DNA from: Aurantiochytrium sp. KH105 | Lineage: Eukaryota; Sar; Bigyra; Thraustochytrida; Thraustochytriidae | DNA: 64,000 bases | Assembly: GCA_003116975.1 (NCBI GenBank) | Contig: BGKB01000039.1 | Coordinates: forward strand, 310,001-374,000 | Reading direction: 5' to 3' | Shown: positions 1-10,710 of the stretch, piece by piece | How the letters are laid out: each line of letters starts with the position of its first letter | Numbering within the stretch: the first letter of the stretch is position 1 | The notes under the pieces: generated by a model | Seen by the model: the letters and a program-made list of their open reading frames with translations, nothing else | What the model was told of the DNA's origin: nothing | Databases searched by the model: none | Translations under genes and position numbers: made by a program

Positions 1-3000
1 GTTCCAGTCGCCTCTGTTGATACTTTACATGTAGACTTCCAAGGTAGTACACCAAGCCTTGAAGACAAGCGTAAATGATGGGCATGAGGAACTGCAGCAC
101 GAACCGATTGATAAAGCTCCAGCTCGACCACCAACAGTTGGGGGCAAAGTAATCGATCTCGAAACCAGTGATTTCAAAAGGTGTGTTCAAAAGGTTCACT
201 GGGTCGGGCCAGTACAGATCAAAGTCTTGGGCAATGCCCACAATCTGCGTGTACAATAGGACCAGGTCAAGGGCGCGGACCTCGTTGGAGAGAATGTTCA
301 GAATCACCCACGCAGCAATCACGCCGCCCCAGCAAAAGATCACAAAGGCCGCGTCAGCCGCTGTCCCGCCACCGCCGGGACACTCGTTGCACTCTCCTAG
401 ACTGTACCACCCATCACGACACTTGAAGCAGAAGATGCCCTCCGTACCATTTGAGCACAGAAACTCGTCTGTCCCGAGGCAGTTTTCCGCATCCTCGCAC
501 TCAAAAAAACGGCTTGGGGCCGCAGGGTCTCCCCAGAACCCAGGAAGCGGAAAGGGTGAGACATTCGCATAAGGCGGCGCTGCGTCGTAGGCGTTTTTGG
601 TGTTTCCTGGACAGTGCCCGTTCTCGGGGCACGTCTCACAAGCGACACCGGTGCGGTTTGTATCGTGCGCAAGTCCATTCCAGTATTCGTACTCGCAAAC
701 ACACTCCGAAATGTCCACGCCATCCGAATTGATGCGCTCCGTATTCGCTGGACATTCGAGACAGGCTGCAAGACCGGTCGTGTCGGCGTACAATTTTGTG
801 CTGATTCTGTTGCAGAGAATGCACTGCGTCAGCCCCTCTTGCGGAGCAAAACTTCCCACTTCACACAGCGTTGCGTTGCGACCATCGCAGCGGGATCCGA
901 GCGGGCAGATCGTGCATTGAATCCCATTGATAGCACTAGCGTTCAACTCCATGAAATGGCCCTGATCCTCGCACTGATCGCGGCAGGCGTACATGCCAGC
1001 CTCGTGAGCGAACGTGCCCGCTTCGCACTCTGTTCGCACGCGACTATCGCATGAATAGCCCGGTTCACACACTCGACACTCACCAATCTCTTCCGGGATG
1101 GAGTCGTCCGAGGTATTCGTCCATTGTGGATTCTGTACGCGCACAATGTACTCTCCAGGCTCGCAGGAGGCTTCCGTGAAGCAGTCAGGTTGTTCATAAA
1201 AGCCATCGCAAATGCAGTCTCCCGTCGACGTCGGTCGGCCGTGGTCGTTACAGGTGTCCGTCGGATCCATTTGCTCTGTTAGATTGAAGACAGCCAAGGT
1301 GGTATAGCCGGCAAAGCTCTCATTGTACCCTTCGTCCAAAAGGCGTCGGCTTTCTTCATCGGAGCCCTCCTGTTGAAGAACAAGAGCGACAAAGGGTTCC
1401 TCCACGGCGACAGCAAGGCCATCGAGCTCCACGAGTAGGAGAATCTCTTCCTTCATGGCTTCGACTTCGGCGACGAGATCCTCCAACGAGGCTACGGGCC
1501 CAGATCGTTTCTCGCAGAACTGGCCACCGAAGAGAGAGTCATCAAAGCAAATGCACCGCGCATTTCCGGTCGAGGTATCCACGAGCGGCTGGCCGCGACC
1601 ATTGCATGTGTTCCACATGGTCAGCTCGCAGGCCTCGCCCGCAACCAGACGTGCCAAGGCCGGGTCCGAATAGCAAGAGCAACGGCGCGTCTTGAGAGTT
1701 CGACCCGTGTTCCAAACGTCCTGGCACTCGCCAGCCAGTACGCCGCGATTCTCTGCGCAACGTCCCAGCGACTGGCTCTCGTCGTCAAAGGCCTGGTAGC
1801 AATCGAGCGTCAGATTGGCTTCCACACGATACAACGCCTCTCGCTCCTTGTCGTTGACGACAAAGCCTTGAAATGTCGCTTCGATGATCACTTTCGAGAC
1901 TTCGCCAGAGGAAATACGATCCGGCGCAAGGATCTCGGTAAGCGTAAGCTCCGCCGATGTCGACGTCGCTGATGACGGCAAAATCGTCGCGACGGGACCA
2001 CCCTCCACGGCGAGCCCGAGCTGCAAAGAGGAAGGAATAGTCGAGCCTTCCGCCTGCTCCAGCCGTTCAATCAAGTCCTTTTGCAGAAAATCCCACTCAA
2101 AGGGGACGCTTTGCACGGATGCTGTGCGGTTCATCCCGCGAGGAACCAGGATCTGCGGTTTCTGAGCGAATACATCAGTACTGGTCGCCCCGTTCTCCGT
2201 GCTCTGGGCGCCAGTGGTGAGCGCCTCCTGCAGCAGCTCGACACGGGCATTAGAAGACTCGAGCTGGCAGTCGGAGGCCGTGTACTCCAAAGCATCATCC
2301 GCAAAAATACCTTCGATCGGGCGTACGCGAATCTTGCCGGAGGCATCTGTGACGAGGCCTGGGGACAAGCTCGATGTGCCGGAAACGCGAATAGCGTCGA
2401 GAACGTGCCATCCTGGGATTTGGGTCGTGTTCAGCTCGAGACGCAAGTATCGTACCGCCAGTTTGCTGGGGCAGACGTCAGGGATGAAAATGCGGGCCTT
2501 GAGCCCTGCGGAGAGCGACGCGAGCGCGCTCTCTTCCTGCGACCAGAGCGTCGTCCATTGTGTCAGGTCCTCACATACATTCTGCCCACTTGTAATATTC
2601 TGATAGCAGCGCGAGTTCTCATCAAGATACTCGGCGGCGACCTTGATTTGCATAATCGAACCAGGATTCAGCACCTCGTAAACCTCAACCGCAGAAACAA
2701 ATACGGCAGTGCTGAGCTCGAGTTCAACAAATTCCGAGCCACCATTCTCACGACGAGGTTTCCAGCCGCGCGGGTCATCTCGCGTGTCTGGATAGACATC
2801 TGGGGCGCCAACGAGCTGATCCGCACTCCATGAGCTCGATGCACGGCAAGACTTGCCAATATCGCACAATGGATCTCCAAAGATGGCACAGCTGTCGCAT
2901 GACGCAAACTGCGACGAGAACCGAAGGGTCTTTGCTGCAAACTGCTGGATTGAAGCTGCAGAGGTCTCGGCCAGAGTTTCGCCCGAGTCCGCCTGAATGA

Positions 3001-6000
3001 GCGTGTAGAAAGCGGGCCACTTTTGAATTCGAAAAATGCTCTGCGCCGTAGAGCTCTCGAGCTGAAGCGACACGCCTGTAGAACGAGTGTCTTCGGCAAA
3101 TTCAAGCGATGTCTCGTCCGGGACAATGGGCTCCATGTCTTGCACAGAGACGGCGGCGCGTACGGTCAGCGACGAAGCTACTGCGCTCTCGCTACTGCGA
3201 GTTGCTTCGAAACGAATCGATATCGGCACCACTCCATCACCGAGATTCGTGCGGTCCAACGAAATGAGATCGAGAATAAGCACGGCGTCACGCGCAAACG
3301 AGGTTCCCTGGTTCTCGACAAGGCAGCTCAGCACTATGTCGGCTTCAGCGAGCACATAGAAACTCCCGCCGGTGTCAGTTGTCGTAGCCAGACGGTACGA
3401 GGGCAAGTCTGCGTCGATTGTGGCCATGGCAACTTCAAAGCCTGGCTGAGGCCACGCCATAATAAGCGGAGCAAGTTCTCCTCCCTCTGCCTGGAATTCA
3501 GCAACGGACAGCGAGACGTCTGGCTCAAAGAGAATGACGACTCTTGCAATGAAGCGCGTGCCGCTGCGTGAAGCAACCAATCGAAACGAGAATTCGTCCG
3601 AGTCTTCCGAACCAACATTGCGGTCACGCACATAGCGTAACGACCCAAGACTGACGAGAACGTCACGCTCGAGATCGTCAGGGTCATTGAGTTGTACTTT
3701 TTCGAGCGAGCCTCGCGACGGGCGATCGTGCAGCGCGACGTTGTAGCGCTCATTCGAAGGCTCGCTGGGCACAAAGCCCGTGAGGTCAACATCAATGCGT
3801 CGGTCCGCGGTTGAGGCGAGCACGACCACCATGTCGGCGCCAGTTAAATTTGCGCTCGAAGGAACAAGAGCCGCGCCCCCTGCAAGCTCACCTGAAACAA
3901 GAGTGGCACTGCTTGTCGAGGATGAAACGTAATTTTCGTCCGCAGCCAGGGGTGCAGCACAAACCGCAGAGGCGTAGTCGCTACTCGACGTGGAGACTAG
4001 CTCATCCATTGACCATTCCAGCACGAGACCTTCTGCTGCTTGTTCGTAATCTGAGCTGCTTGTTAACGCTGCTCCAAAGGTGAGAGGAGCCGTAGTGCGA
4101 ATGTCGCTCGTTGAACGCGTCACATTCCAAACTCGTAAATTGTCGATGACGCCAATCATGCCACGTCCAGCCGTCAGAGTACCTCGGTCTGGAAGCGGAC
4201 GACGACCCGAAAGAATTGAGGCCTCATAAGGCGCAATCGTAAGGAGGAAATCAATCGAGGCCGGCGCGTTCGCAGCGTAAATACTCTCCAAGAGATCCAC
4301 TGCTTCTGGAGAAGCCGTTGCTGAGAGCGCCCAAACCGGTATGTCCAGGGACAAGCCAAGCAAGGCGTTGCGCGGCGCATACCACGATGTTGCATTCACG
4401 ATTCCGTCCGTATAAAAGTCGACGTTGCTCGTATCGGTCAACGAGGAAGCGAAGACCCCGAACTCGCTCAAGCCGACGTAAGCTGCGCTTGAGCTCACGG
4501 CATTGATTCGAAGACGAAACGATGACACAAGAGCACCGGCCCCGAGCTTTGCAGACGCGTTGACGATGGAGAACCAGCGCACCTCGTCCTCTGATGCCCA
4601 AACGAGTCCCGATTGTTCATCCAGGACTACCCAATCCTCGTAAATGCCAGTAGCGTCATAGACCAGGGCCTCAAGCGTCCAAGCTTGCGGTGCAGACGCG
4701 GTGTCGCGAGAAGGCTTTCCAAGTGCGTATCGGTGCACTCGACTCCAATTCTGTGGGTTCGCGTATGTATACAGGAGGCTGAGCATTTCCGCGGACTCAT
4801 CAAGCGGTTCTTCTGGCGCTTCGACAATCCATGACGTGCTGGTGTCTGCGTCAAAGGCGTTTGCGGCGTCAAAGGTATCGAAAGGGTACGTGGCACAATC
4901 CGTTGCGGCATCGGCCTGCGAGGAGGCCTCGCCTTCATACTCATCAGTACCAAAGAGAGCGGCCCCTTCGCTTGCGCAGCGATACGAGGACCCAAGCGCT
5001 CCGGATGAAGCTTCCTGGACGCGTTGCGTTTGCAAACACGTGAGACCGTCGTTAACGATGGCAGGGTAGAGTGCAACCTCCCCGGTCCAAAGCACGAGGA
5101 CCGCGTCCGCCCCAAGATCAGCGACTTCTTGCACAATATCGCGGGTGGGAATCGTTCTATTTGCGACCAACAAAACACTGAACTGCTCCGCCGAACGCGC
5201 CAGACGAACTTGCTCGGGAATATTCGTCACATTATCTTCAAGGTCAACAACGACAAAATTCATCGTGGTCGTGTTGATGGCATCCACAGATGCAGAATAG
5301 GCCACTTGGCGCGTATCGGTTGGAGATAGTGTTCCAAGTGATTGGAGATTATCCCCTACGAGTCCAGAGCGAGCAGCATAGCTCGAGTTTGCAAAAAAGG
5401 GACAATCACAGAATCCCCAATCGTCGGCCCTGCCCGAGGTGTAGCGCGACACGGTGGCGCACCAGAGTCCAAGGCCGGAGACAAGCTGCACATCGCTATC
5501 GTATAGCGGGTCGTCGCGGCTATCCGTGCTGTTAAATGGTAGGCACTCGACTGTGCGTTCGCCACGATTTCGGAAAGGGAGGACACAGTCGAGAATTTCT
5601 CCTTGTGCTAAGCCTCCCCCCACGGCCCTACAGCCCGCGTTTCCCCAAGAATCATCTTGGGCGGGAGCAGCGGGTGCGCTTGCCACGCTGCGCGAAAAAA
5701 ATGTAAATGTTGGTTCGACATCTGCGGGCAAAGCATCTCCATTGACGATAATACTCATGTTATTCGGCCCATAGGTGGCGGCGATGTGATTCCAGACTCC
5801 GGGCAAGACCTCGGCCTCGGCATGAGTCTTGGACACCTCGTCATTTTGGACTTGCCACACGAGACCGTCGGCGTTGAGGGCGAGACGCCAGTCTGTGCCG
5901 AGTTCCGCAAGGACATACTCTTGCGAAATGAGCGCGTACGACGGAATAAAGGCCCACATTTCTACCGTGAGCTCTTCGCCCCATGCGGGATGCTCGATCT

Positions 6001-6142
6001 CGCCGGCGAGCGTCGCGTCCTCGTTCGGGAGCCATAGCGCAAAGCCGCCTGCGCCAGCTTGAGGGGGAACAAGAGGGACGGCTTGGGCCACGGCGGGCCC
6101 AACCCCGAGGCTCGCGAGGGCCAGTGTTACGACCAGGGCCAT
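1..6142 (-). CDS. Giant secreted/cell-surface protein with LamG-like, galactose-binding-like and GCC2/GCC3-like Cys-rich regions; 3' end outside window
   Basis: One stop-free minus-strand frame runs from an ATG at 6142 to the left edge, over 2047 codons with no intron. The start is chosen because it gives a textbook signal peptide (MALVVTLALASLGVGPAVA). Residues about 22-140 look like a concanavalin/laminin-G fold (EMWAFIPS, GVWNHIAATYG). Residues about 1090-1255 resemble a galactose-binding F5/8-like module of the kind recalled from FBXL4 (LVGAPDVYPDTRDDPRGW, FVELELSTAVFVSAVEVYE). Short stretches before and after it resemble VCBS/cadherin-like repeats. Residues about 1480-1925 are cysteine-rich, with EGF-like (CICFDDSLFGGQFC) and GCC2/GCC3-like segments (CRVCEPGYSC, CTICPLGSRC). 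Hydrophobic segments begin near residue 1930 and continue to the edge, so the protein is probably a surface receptor or adhesin with a multi-pass C-terminus. The ligand is unknown. Confidence 0.8.
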   Translation of the reverse strand, partial: MALVVTLALASLGVGPAVAQAVPLVPPQAGAGGFALWLPNEDATLAGEIEHPAWGEELTVEMWAFIPSYALISQEYVLAELGTDWRLALNADGLVWQVQNDEVSKTHAEAEVLPGVWNHIAATYGPNNMSIIVNGDALPADVEPTFTFFSRSVASAPAAPAQDDSWGNAGCRAVGGGLAQGEILDCVLPFRNRGERTVECLPFNSTDSRDDPLYDSDVQLVSGLGLWCATVSRYTSGRADDWGFCDCPFFANSSYAARSGLVGDNLQSLGTLSPTDTRQVAYSASVDAINTTTMNFVVVDLEDNVTNIPEQVRLARSAEQFSVLLVANRTIPTRDIVQEVADLGADAVLVLWTGEVALYPAIVNDGLTCLQTQRVQEASSGALGSSYRCASEGAALFGTDEYEGEASSQADAATDCATYPFDTFDAANAFDADTSTSWIVEAPEEPLDESAEMLSLLYTYANPQNWSRVHRYALGKPSRDTASAPQAWTLEALVYDATGIYEDWVVLDEQSGLVWASEDEVRWFSIVNASAKLGAGALVSSFRLRINAVSSSAAYVGLSEFGVFASSLTDTSNVDFYTDGIVNATSWYAPRNALLGLSLDIPVWALSATASPEAVDLLESIYAANAPASIDFLLTIAPYEASILSGRRPLPDRGTLTAGRGMIGVIDNLRVWNVTRSTSDIRTTAPLTFGAALTSSSDYEQAAEGLVLEWSMDELVSTSSSDYASAVCAAPLAADENYVSSSTSSATLVSGELAGGAALVPSSANLTGADMVVVLASTADRRIDVDLTGFVPSEPSNERYNVALHDRPSRGSLEKVQLNDPDDLERDVLVSLGSLRYVRDRNVGSEDSDEFSFRLVASRSGTRFIARVVILFEPDVSLSVAEFQAEGGELAPLIMAWPQPGFEVAMATIDADLPSYRLATTTDTGGSFYVLAEADIVLSCLVENQGTSFARDAVLILDLISLDRTNLGDGVVPISIRFEATRSSESAVASSLTVRAAVSVQDMEPIVPDETSLEFAEDTRSTGVSLQLESSTAQSIFRIQKWPAFYTLIQADSGETLAETSAASIQQFAAKTLRFSSQFASCDSCAIFGDPLCDIGKSCRASSSWSADQLVGAPDVYPDTRDDPRGWKPRRENGGSEFVELELSTAVFVSAVEVYEVLNPGSIMQIKVAAEYLDENSRCYQNITSGQNVCEDLTQWTTLWSQEESALASLSAGLKARIFIPDVCPSKLAVRYLRLELNTTQIPGWHVLDAIRVSGTSSLSPGLVTDASGKIRVRPIEGIFADDALEYTASDCQLESSNARVELLQEALTTGAQSTENGATSTDVFAQKPQILVPRGMNRTASVQSVPFEWDFLQKDLIERLEQAEGSTIPSSLQLGLAVEGGPVATILPSSATSTSAELTLTEILAPDRISSGEVSKVIIEATFQGFVVNDKEREALYRVEANLTLDCYQAFDDESQSLGRCAENRGVLAGECQDVWNTGRTLKTRRCSCYSDPALARLVAGEACELTMWNTCNGRGQPLVDTSTGNARCICFDDSLFGGQFCEKRSGPVASLEDLVAEVEAMKEEILLLVELDGLAVAVEEPFVALVLQQEGSDEESRRLLDEGYNESFAGYTTLAVFNLTEQMDPTDTCNDHGRPTSTGDCICDGFYEQPDCFTEASCEPGEYIVRVQNPQWTNTSDDSIPEEIGECRVCEPGYSCDSRVRTECEAGTFAHEAGMYACRDQCEDQGHFMELNASAINGIQCTICPLGSRCDGRNATLCEVGSFAPQEGLTQCILCNRISTKLYADTTGLAACLECPANTERINSDGVDISECVCEYEYWNGLAHDTNRTGVACETCPENGHCPGNTKNAYDAAPPYANVSPFPLPGFWGDPAAPSRFFECEDAENCLGTDEFLCSNGTEGIFCFKCRDGWYSLGECNECPGGGGTAADAAFVIFCWGGVIAAWVILNILSNEVRALDLVLLYTQIVGIAQDFDLYWPDPVNLLNTPFEITGFEIDYFAPNCWWSSWSFINRFVLQFLMPIIYACLQGLVYYLGSLHVKYQQRRLE

Positions 6143-6952
6143 GGTGTACGGCACAGTCGCGAGCCTGGCCCCTTCGCGGGAGCTCCCTCCTCGTGTCCGT
6201 TCTCGCCCTCTTGCGCGCTTGCGAGGGCAAGCACGTGCGCGCTGCCCGTGCACTCTTTCGAGTGGCGAGGGCATCATCACCTCCGCCAATTCGCCCTCGT
6301 CCATCAATCTCATCAAATCAGTCCACGACGAAGCAAAGCCGTCTCTCACTGCCACGTCCGCTCTCCCGCTCGTCGCCAGCGGACGCCCACGGGCCGCCCG
6401 CCGGAGAGAGACCAGCGCAGCGCGCGCGCGGCACGGCCCCTCGGACACGCCCGGCCCGCTGTCGCCGCTTGCTTTTTACTTGGCTCGGCCGCGCCGCCGG
6501 GAGGATGTGCGCGTTCGGAGTGGACTCACTGTCAAGTCGCGCACAAGCACGTGCGGAGTACCCAAATTGGACGATTGGGTTCTCATGTTTTGCGCTAGCC
6601 CCAGCAGCAGCCGGCTCGCAGGAAGACTTTGTTTGTCTCGCAACCACGGGGGCTTCGACTAGAAATTCAGTTCCCTCCTGAGAACGATCAGTCGGTGGCA
6701 GGATGGTCAATGCGATTGTTGTTTATTTGCTCTTGATAGACTAGTAATCTTTCAGATTCATCGAGGGCGTCATGCCAGGACCCAAATCTCAAAAACATAA
6801 ATCACGCTTGAGAGACACGATTTGGCCGGCCAGACGGACGTCCGGCCAACAGGAGAGGCGCGAGAACAGAGCTGAGGAAAGGGTACTAAAAGCCTCGCTT
6901 GGCTTAGCGACGGACGGATCGATGTATAAGGAATTTTGGGGCTGTGAATGGA
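6143..6952. promoter_or_regulatory. Intergenic: upstream of the giant surface-protein gene, downstream of the TPT transporter gene
   Basis: About 0.8 kb between two tandem minus-strand genes. The part next to 6142 is GC-rich and probably holds the promoter and 5' UTR of the surface-protein gene; the part next to 6952 is less GC-rich and is presumably the 3' region of the transporter gene. Short frames here are low-complexity and resemble nothing recognisable. No RNA gene was seen. Confidence 0.4.
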
Positions 6953-7960
6953 TCAAAAACTTGATCGCGAAGATCTTGCGCTCGACGTGGAATGAGCAGA
7001 AAAGGCACGAGGAATGGATTTTTCGACATTGTTCTTTGGTGCGCTGTTGGATTGAAAGTAGCTGTACAGGAGTACACCTGTCACGGCAAGCAGGTAGCCT
7101 CCGAATTGCTGAGACAGGACAACCTCTGAGTAGGCGAAAATGCCCCAAAACACGACCAAAGCATTGCGGAATTGTGAGAGAACCTTGACAGTGATAGAGC
7201 TGGTAAGTTTGATAACCTTCATGGTAACGAGCTGCACAACGAATCCCAAACATCCTGCAAGCAGGAACTTCAATGGATGGTTGATGATCTGGACGAGGTC
7301 ACCGGAAGCAAGAATGCGAGGCCCCTCGTAAATGGCAGAGAGTGACAACAAGAAGGCTGCTCCTCCAGGCGTCAAAAAATATTGGCCTTCCATCGTGCCA
7401 AAGTTGCACTCTTGTAGAGTAAATTGGGTAAGAACGAGTCGCACGGCTTCGGAAGTGCTGCTTCCCATGGCCAAAAGAATGCCGACGGCACTGATATCAG
7501 AGGCACCGACGGCGGTGAGGCTTGTCCCTGCACAACACAATAATAGGGAGCCCCAAACCGCCAGGCTGACTTCGCGCTTAAGCAACACCCTTGTGAACAC
7601 GGTGACGACCGCGGGTGTAAAGGCTTTGAAAAACTGCACCGCGGCGACGCCCATAAACATATACTGCGCATTTCCGAACGCCAACGTAGCGGCGTGACAA
7701 GCACCTACGGGCAGAATGTTGCGCAAATAAAACTGTGGCGTGACTACCTCTTCGTGAGGGAGCTCGAGTTTGGACGTTAAGAATAGGATATGCGAGGCGA
7801 TCGCCGTAAAGACAAGCCCTAGTGAGCTCAGAAGAAAAGGGTACGGGAAGACGGTGAGGATTTCCTTGTTGACAACAATGAGCAGGGGCCCGACCACCAT
7901 GTGCACACCACACATGAAGAGCGTCTGCATGGTGCCGCCTACATCGTCCGAGCCCAACAT
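6953..7960 (-). CDS. TPT/SLC35-family (triose-phosphate or nucleotide-sugar type) transporter
   Basis: Complete 335-residue multi-pass membrane protein from an ATG at 7960, with about ten hydrophobic segments filling residues 10-305 and a short Ser/Arg-rich cytosolic tail. The order matches the TPT domain of the drug/metabolite transporter superfamily: an early VVNKEILTVFPYPFLLSS segment (family pattern: N-K followed by a P-F-P-like motif), the VQFFKAFTPAVVTVF segment, EAVRLVLTQ in the middle, and a late lysine-containing helix (TVKVLSQFRNALVVFWGIF). The family exchanges phosphorylated sugars or nucleotide sugars across Golgi, ER or plastid membranes. No plastid-type presequence is visible, so an endomembrane location is more likely. 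Substrate cannot be read from sequence. It diverges from the TLC-domain gene across a 1.2-kb GC-rich spacer. Confidence 0.85.
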   Translation of the reverse strand: MLGSDDVGGTMQTLFMCGVHMVVGPLLIVVNKEILTVFPYPFLLSSLGLVFTAIASHILFLTSKLELPHEEVVTPQFYLRNILPVGACHAATLAFGNAQYMFMGVAAVQFFKAFTPAVVTVFTRVLLKREVSLAVWGSLLLCCAGTSLTAVGASDISAVGILLAMGSSTSEAVRLVLTQFTLQECNFGTMEGQYFLTPGGAAFLLSLSAIYEGPRILASGDLVQIINHPLKFLLAGCLGFVVQLVTMKVIKLTSSITVKVLSQFRNALVVFWGIFAYSEVVLSQQFGGYLLAVTGVLLYSYFQSNSAPKNNVEKSIPRAFSAHSTSSARSSRSSF

Positions 7961-9206
7961 TCTCGCGTGTGACTGCGACGACTGACCTCTTTCTTTGCTT
8001 GCGTTCTACTTTCGGTCAGCCGGGCTTCCGCCGCCTGCCCTCGCGGTAGCAGCGGAGAGCAGAGTGCGACTCCCTCCCTCCCCTTGGTGTTTGTGCGCGT
8101 CGAGGTCTCTGCTCGCCGTCCTTGATATGATACCTCGCACTTCCACCTGGCCGCGTTGACAGGCGGGCAGGCAGGCGGGCGGGCGGGCTCGACGCCCAGC
8201 GTTGCGCCCCGCGTGGCCTCGCCCGATTTCAGATCGCCCTCCTCGCCCTCCTCGTCCCCCGCCGCCGCCGCCCTCTTCTCCTCGTCCTTCTCGCCGCCCT
8301 CGCCCGCGCTCGCGGCGGCGCGCGCTCGCACGCGTCTCTGTTCTGCGCCCCCGCGGCGGCCAGGCGCCCGCGTTCGCGCGCACCCCCCCTGGGGGTCCCC
8401 GCTCAGCACACACCTTCGCGAACGCGAACGCCTGCTTCAGCCCGGTGTCGGCTCATCTGGCTGGGCCTTTTTCTTGCATCTTCTTCTTCTGCGCCCCGAT
8501 CGATCGAGCGCCGCGGCCGATCGAGCGCTCCGCCGCCTCCGCCGCCCGCGTCGCCTTCCGCTCTCCTCCCTCCCGGCCGGCGCCCCTCCGCCCGCGCGGC
8601 CGCCGGCGGAGGGACCGAGGCGGCCGGGTCGAGGGGCGCGCAAACTTTGCGCGGGCGGCGGCGGCGTTCGCGCGCGCGCTGACTGGCGTCTGGGCCCGCG
8701 CCGCCTGCGTCATCCCCCGCCGGCGGGCCGCTGGTACCGGAATGCGGTACTTTCGCGGGCTGCCTGCCAGCCAGCGCCCTGCTAGATTCCCGACGCCTCG
8801 CAAGCTCGATTTCACTTCCCGTTCACTCTCGCGATCCCTGGCAGCCACTCGGCAATCGGGCGTTCCCTGTCTTCCTTTGGCTTCTCAACTCAACTCGACT
8901 CGACTCATTTCAAATTCATTCATTGGCTCATTGCCAATTCGAATCAGGCACTGCCGATTCGCGCGATTCGTTCGTCCATTGAGGCGCGTCGCGCCAGGGC
9001 AGAGCGAGCAGAGCAAAACAAAGCCGCAGCTGCAGCAGCCGGACTGCCTGCCGGAGCGCAGCGCGCAGCGTGGCGCCGAGGGAAGGACGGAACGGACGCA
9101 CGCGGAGCGCGCGGCGCGGACGGGCGGCGGAGCTCGCGCGCGGAGCGTGCGGACTTGAGGGAGGAGGGCTCGTCGACCGTCGCTGTTGCTTCGCGTCGGG
9201 GAGAAA
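7961..9206. promoter_or_regulatory. Divergent GC-rich intergenic region (TPT transporter / TLC-domain gene)
   Basis: About 1.25 kb between two divergently transcribed starts. It is extremely GC-rich in the middle, with CGCC/GGCGGG-type runs near 8160-8400 and 8500-8720. Long frames exist on both strands here, but their translations are Arg/Pro/Ala-rich low complexity, as expected from base composition, so I call none of them genes. It probably holds both promoters and 5' UTRs. Confidence 0.45.
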
Positions 9207-10007
9207 ATGCAGGCAATCGTGGACGACCGCGACATCGCCGAAATCGTCGGCAACATCGCGCGGGGGTCGGCGCCATGGCTCTTTGCGTTCCACGGCCTGT
9301 ACTGGGCCTGCAGGTCCGGGATCGCGCCCATGTTTGAGACCTATCGGAACATCGAGCGCGACAAGCGCGGGTTCTGGTGCGCCAGTATGGTATCGAGCGG
9401 TCATGCGATTCTCATCACCGCGCTCTCCGTGCGAGCGCTCATGAAAGACCCGGGTCTCGTCACCCGGGGCGACTTCTTCTACACAACTCCCGAGTCCACC
9501 AAGGCGGCAGAAATCTTTTTTGGCTACATTGCAAGCGACCTTTTGCTGAGCGTATACTACCGCGCGCGCTGGAATGGCTGGGTCGAAAATCTCCTACACC
9601 ATGTGTGCATTCTCGCTACCTGGGGCATCTTCCTCGCGACTGACTCGGGCGGCTTTTTCACCTCCGTTGCCCATATTTGCGAAATCACGACTCCCTTCGT
9701 CAATCAGCGCTGGTTTCTCTACGAGGCTGGCCTGAAAACGACCACGGGCTACTTTTACAACGGCCTTGCCATGCTCGGCTTGTGGTTTCTCTCGCGCATC
9801 GTTCTTTACACGGCTGCAGGCGTCGCGCTTGTTAACTCCAGGGATCAACTCTTTCAGCTCGGCACGCCCAAAGCAACGCTTGTACTCTTTTGTTACACTG
9901 CCGGCTTCACGCTGCAGTACCAGTGGTTCTACCGTATTGTCAAGGGTGCGCTCAAAAGCCTTCGTTCCCGCCGCAACGACACTGACAAGACAACCAAGCA
10001 GGACTAG
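9207..10007 (+). CDS. TLC-domain (TRAM/LAG1/CLN8) membrane protein, TLCD4/TMEM56-like
   Basis: 266 residues from the first ATG at 9207; the frame is open slightly further upstream but only from a TTG. Five to six hydrophobic segments are spread over residues 30-250. The diagnostic feature is the His-His stretch WVENLLHHVCILATWGIF near residue 130, which matches the TLC domain shared by ceramide synthases, TRAM and CLN8. The downstream segment with EITTPFVNQRW is also typical of the TLCD/TMEM56 branch. It lacks a homeobox-like insert and the full Lag1 motif, so ceramide synthase activity is not supported; TLCD proteins are linked to membrane lipid composition. The C-terminus is basic (SLRSRRNDTDK). 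Probable location: ER or plasma membrane. Confidence 0.85.
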   Translation: MQAIVDDRDIAEIVGNIARGSAPWLFAFHGLYWACRSGIAPMFETYRNIERDKRGFWCASMVSSGHAILITALSVRALMKDPGLVTRGDFFYTTPESTKAAEIFFGYIASDLLLSVYYRARWNGWVENLLHHVCILATWGIFLATDSGGFFTSVAHICEITTPFVNQRWFLYEAGLKTTTGYFYNGLAMLGLWFLSRIVLYTAAGVALVNSRDQLFQLGTPKATLVLFCYTAGFTLQYQWFYRIVKGALKSLRSRRNDTDKTTKQD

Positions 10008-10554
10008 ACCCAAAAATGCAAGACATCTCCACCAAAAAGAAAGTAATGGAAAGACACCCATCACGACTCTTTGCGGGGCCGAAAAGGATAGGCGCGCCGT
10101 TGTCAAGCCCGCCAGGTCACTTTCGAAACGAGGTTGCTCGCCCCTTGAGACCACAAGGACCCGAAGGACCCCAGTCTCACAGTCTACTACGAGCTCTTGG
10201 CTACGAGTAAGCGCATTCGGTTGCTGCAGGAACGAGTTCACGCATGCACATGTGATTAGCAAGTCAAGTCGAGCTCATGTAGGTGCCAAGGCCAGAGTGG
10301 GGGGTGGGGGGATGAGAGGTCCCTTGGAAAAACACAAATAGCATCAGAGTGCTGCTATATATGCATGCATGCTTGCATCCAGGCTTTTGCTTGCTTGCTA
10401 GATCTACACCACCACGTTCGAGGCAGTTTTCATCCGATCACCACGGGTATTTGGCAACTACTTCTCTTTTATTTTCAGCAGAAACGTACGTACATCATTT
10501 ACAATCTCCTCTTTTTTTTTTTTTTAAACTTTTTTTCTTTTTCCCTTGATGCAT

Positions 10555-10582
10555 GTGCAGTGCAGTGCAGTGCAGTGCAGTG
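10555..10582. repeat. (TGCAG)n pentanucleotide repeat
   Basis: About five perfect copies of TGCAG in the spacer between the TLC and HUS1 genes, read directly from the sequence. Confidence 0.9.
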
Positions 10583-10661
10583 GTCGCGATGGCCCAAAGG
10601 AGCAATCAGAAAGATCAGACAGGCCTCAGAACCGTGTCGAGCCTAGCCTAGCCTCAACCGA

Positions 10662-10710
10662 CCCTTGCCTTGCCTTGCCCTGCCCTGCCCTGCCCTGCCC
10701 TGCCCTGCCT
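10662..10710. repeat. (CCTTG/CCCTG)n pentanucleotide repeat
   Basis: A tandem array of about nine pentamers. The first copies are CCTTG and the later ones CCCTG, showing a point variant spread within the array. It ends only about 20 bases from the HUS1 stop codon, so it probably lies in the HUS1 3' UTR. Confidence 0.9.

Noticed and set aside
8156-9158. Long plus-strand frames in the spacer before the TLC gene.
   Set aside because: Arg/Pro/Ala low complexity produced by very high GC; no ATG-supported, recognisable protein.
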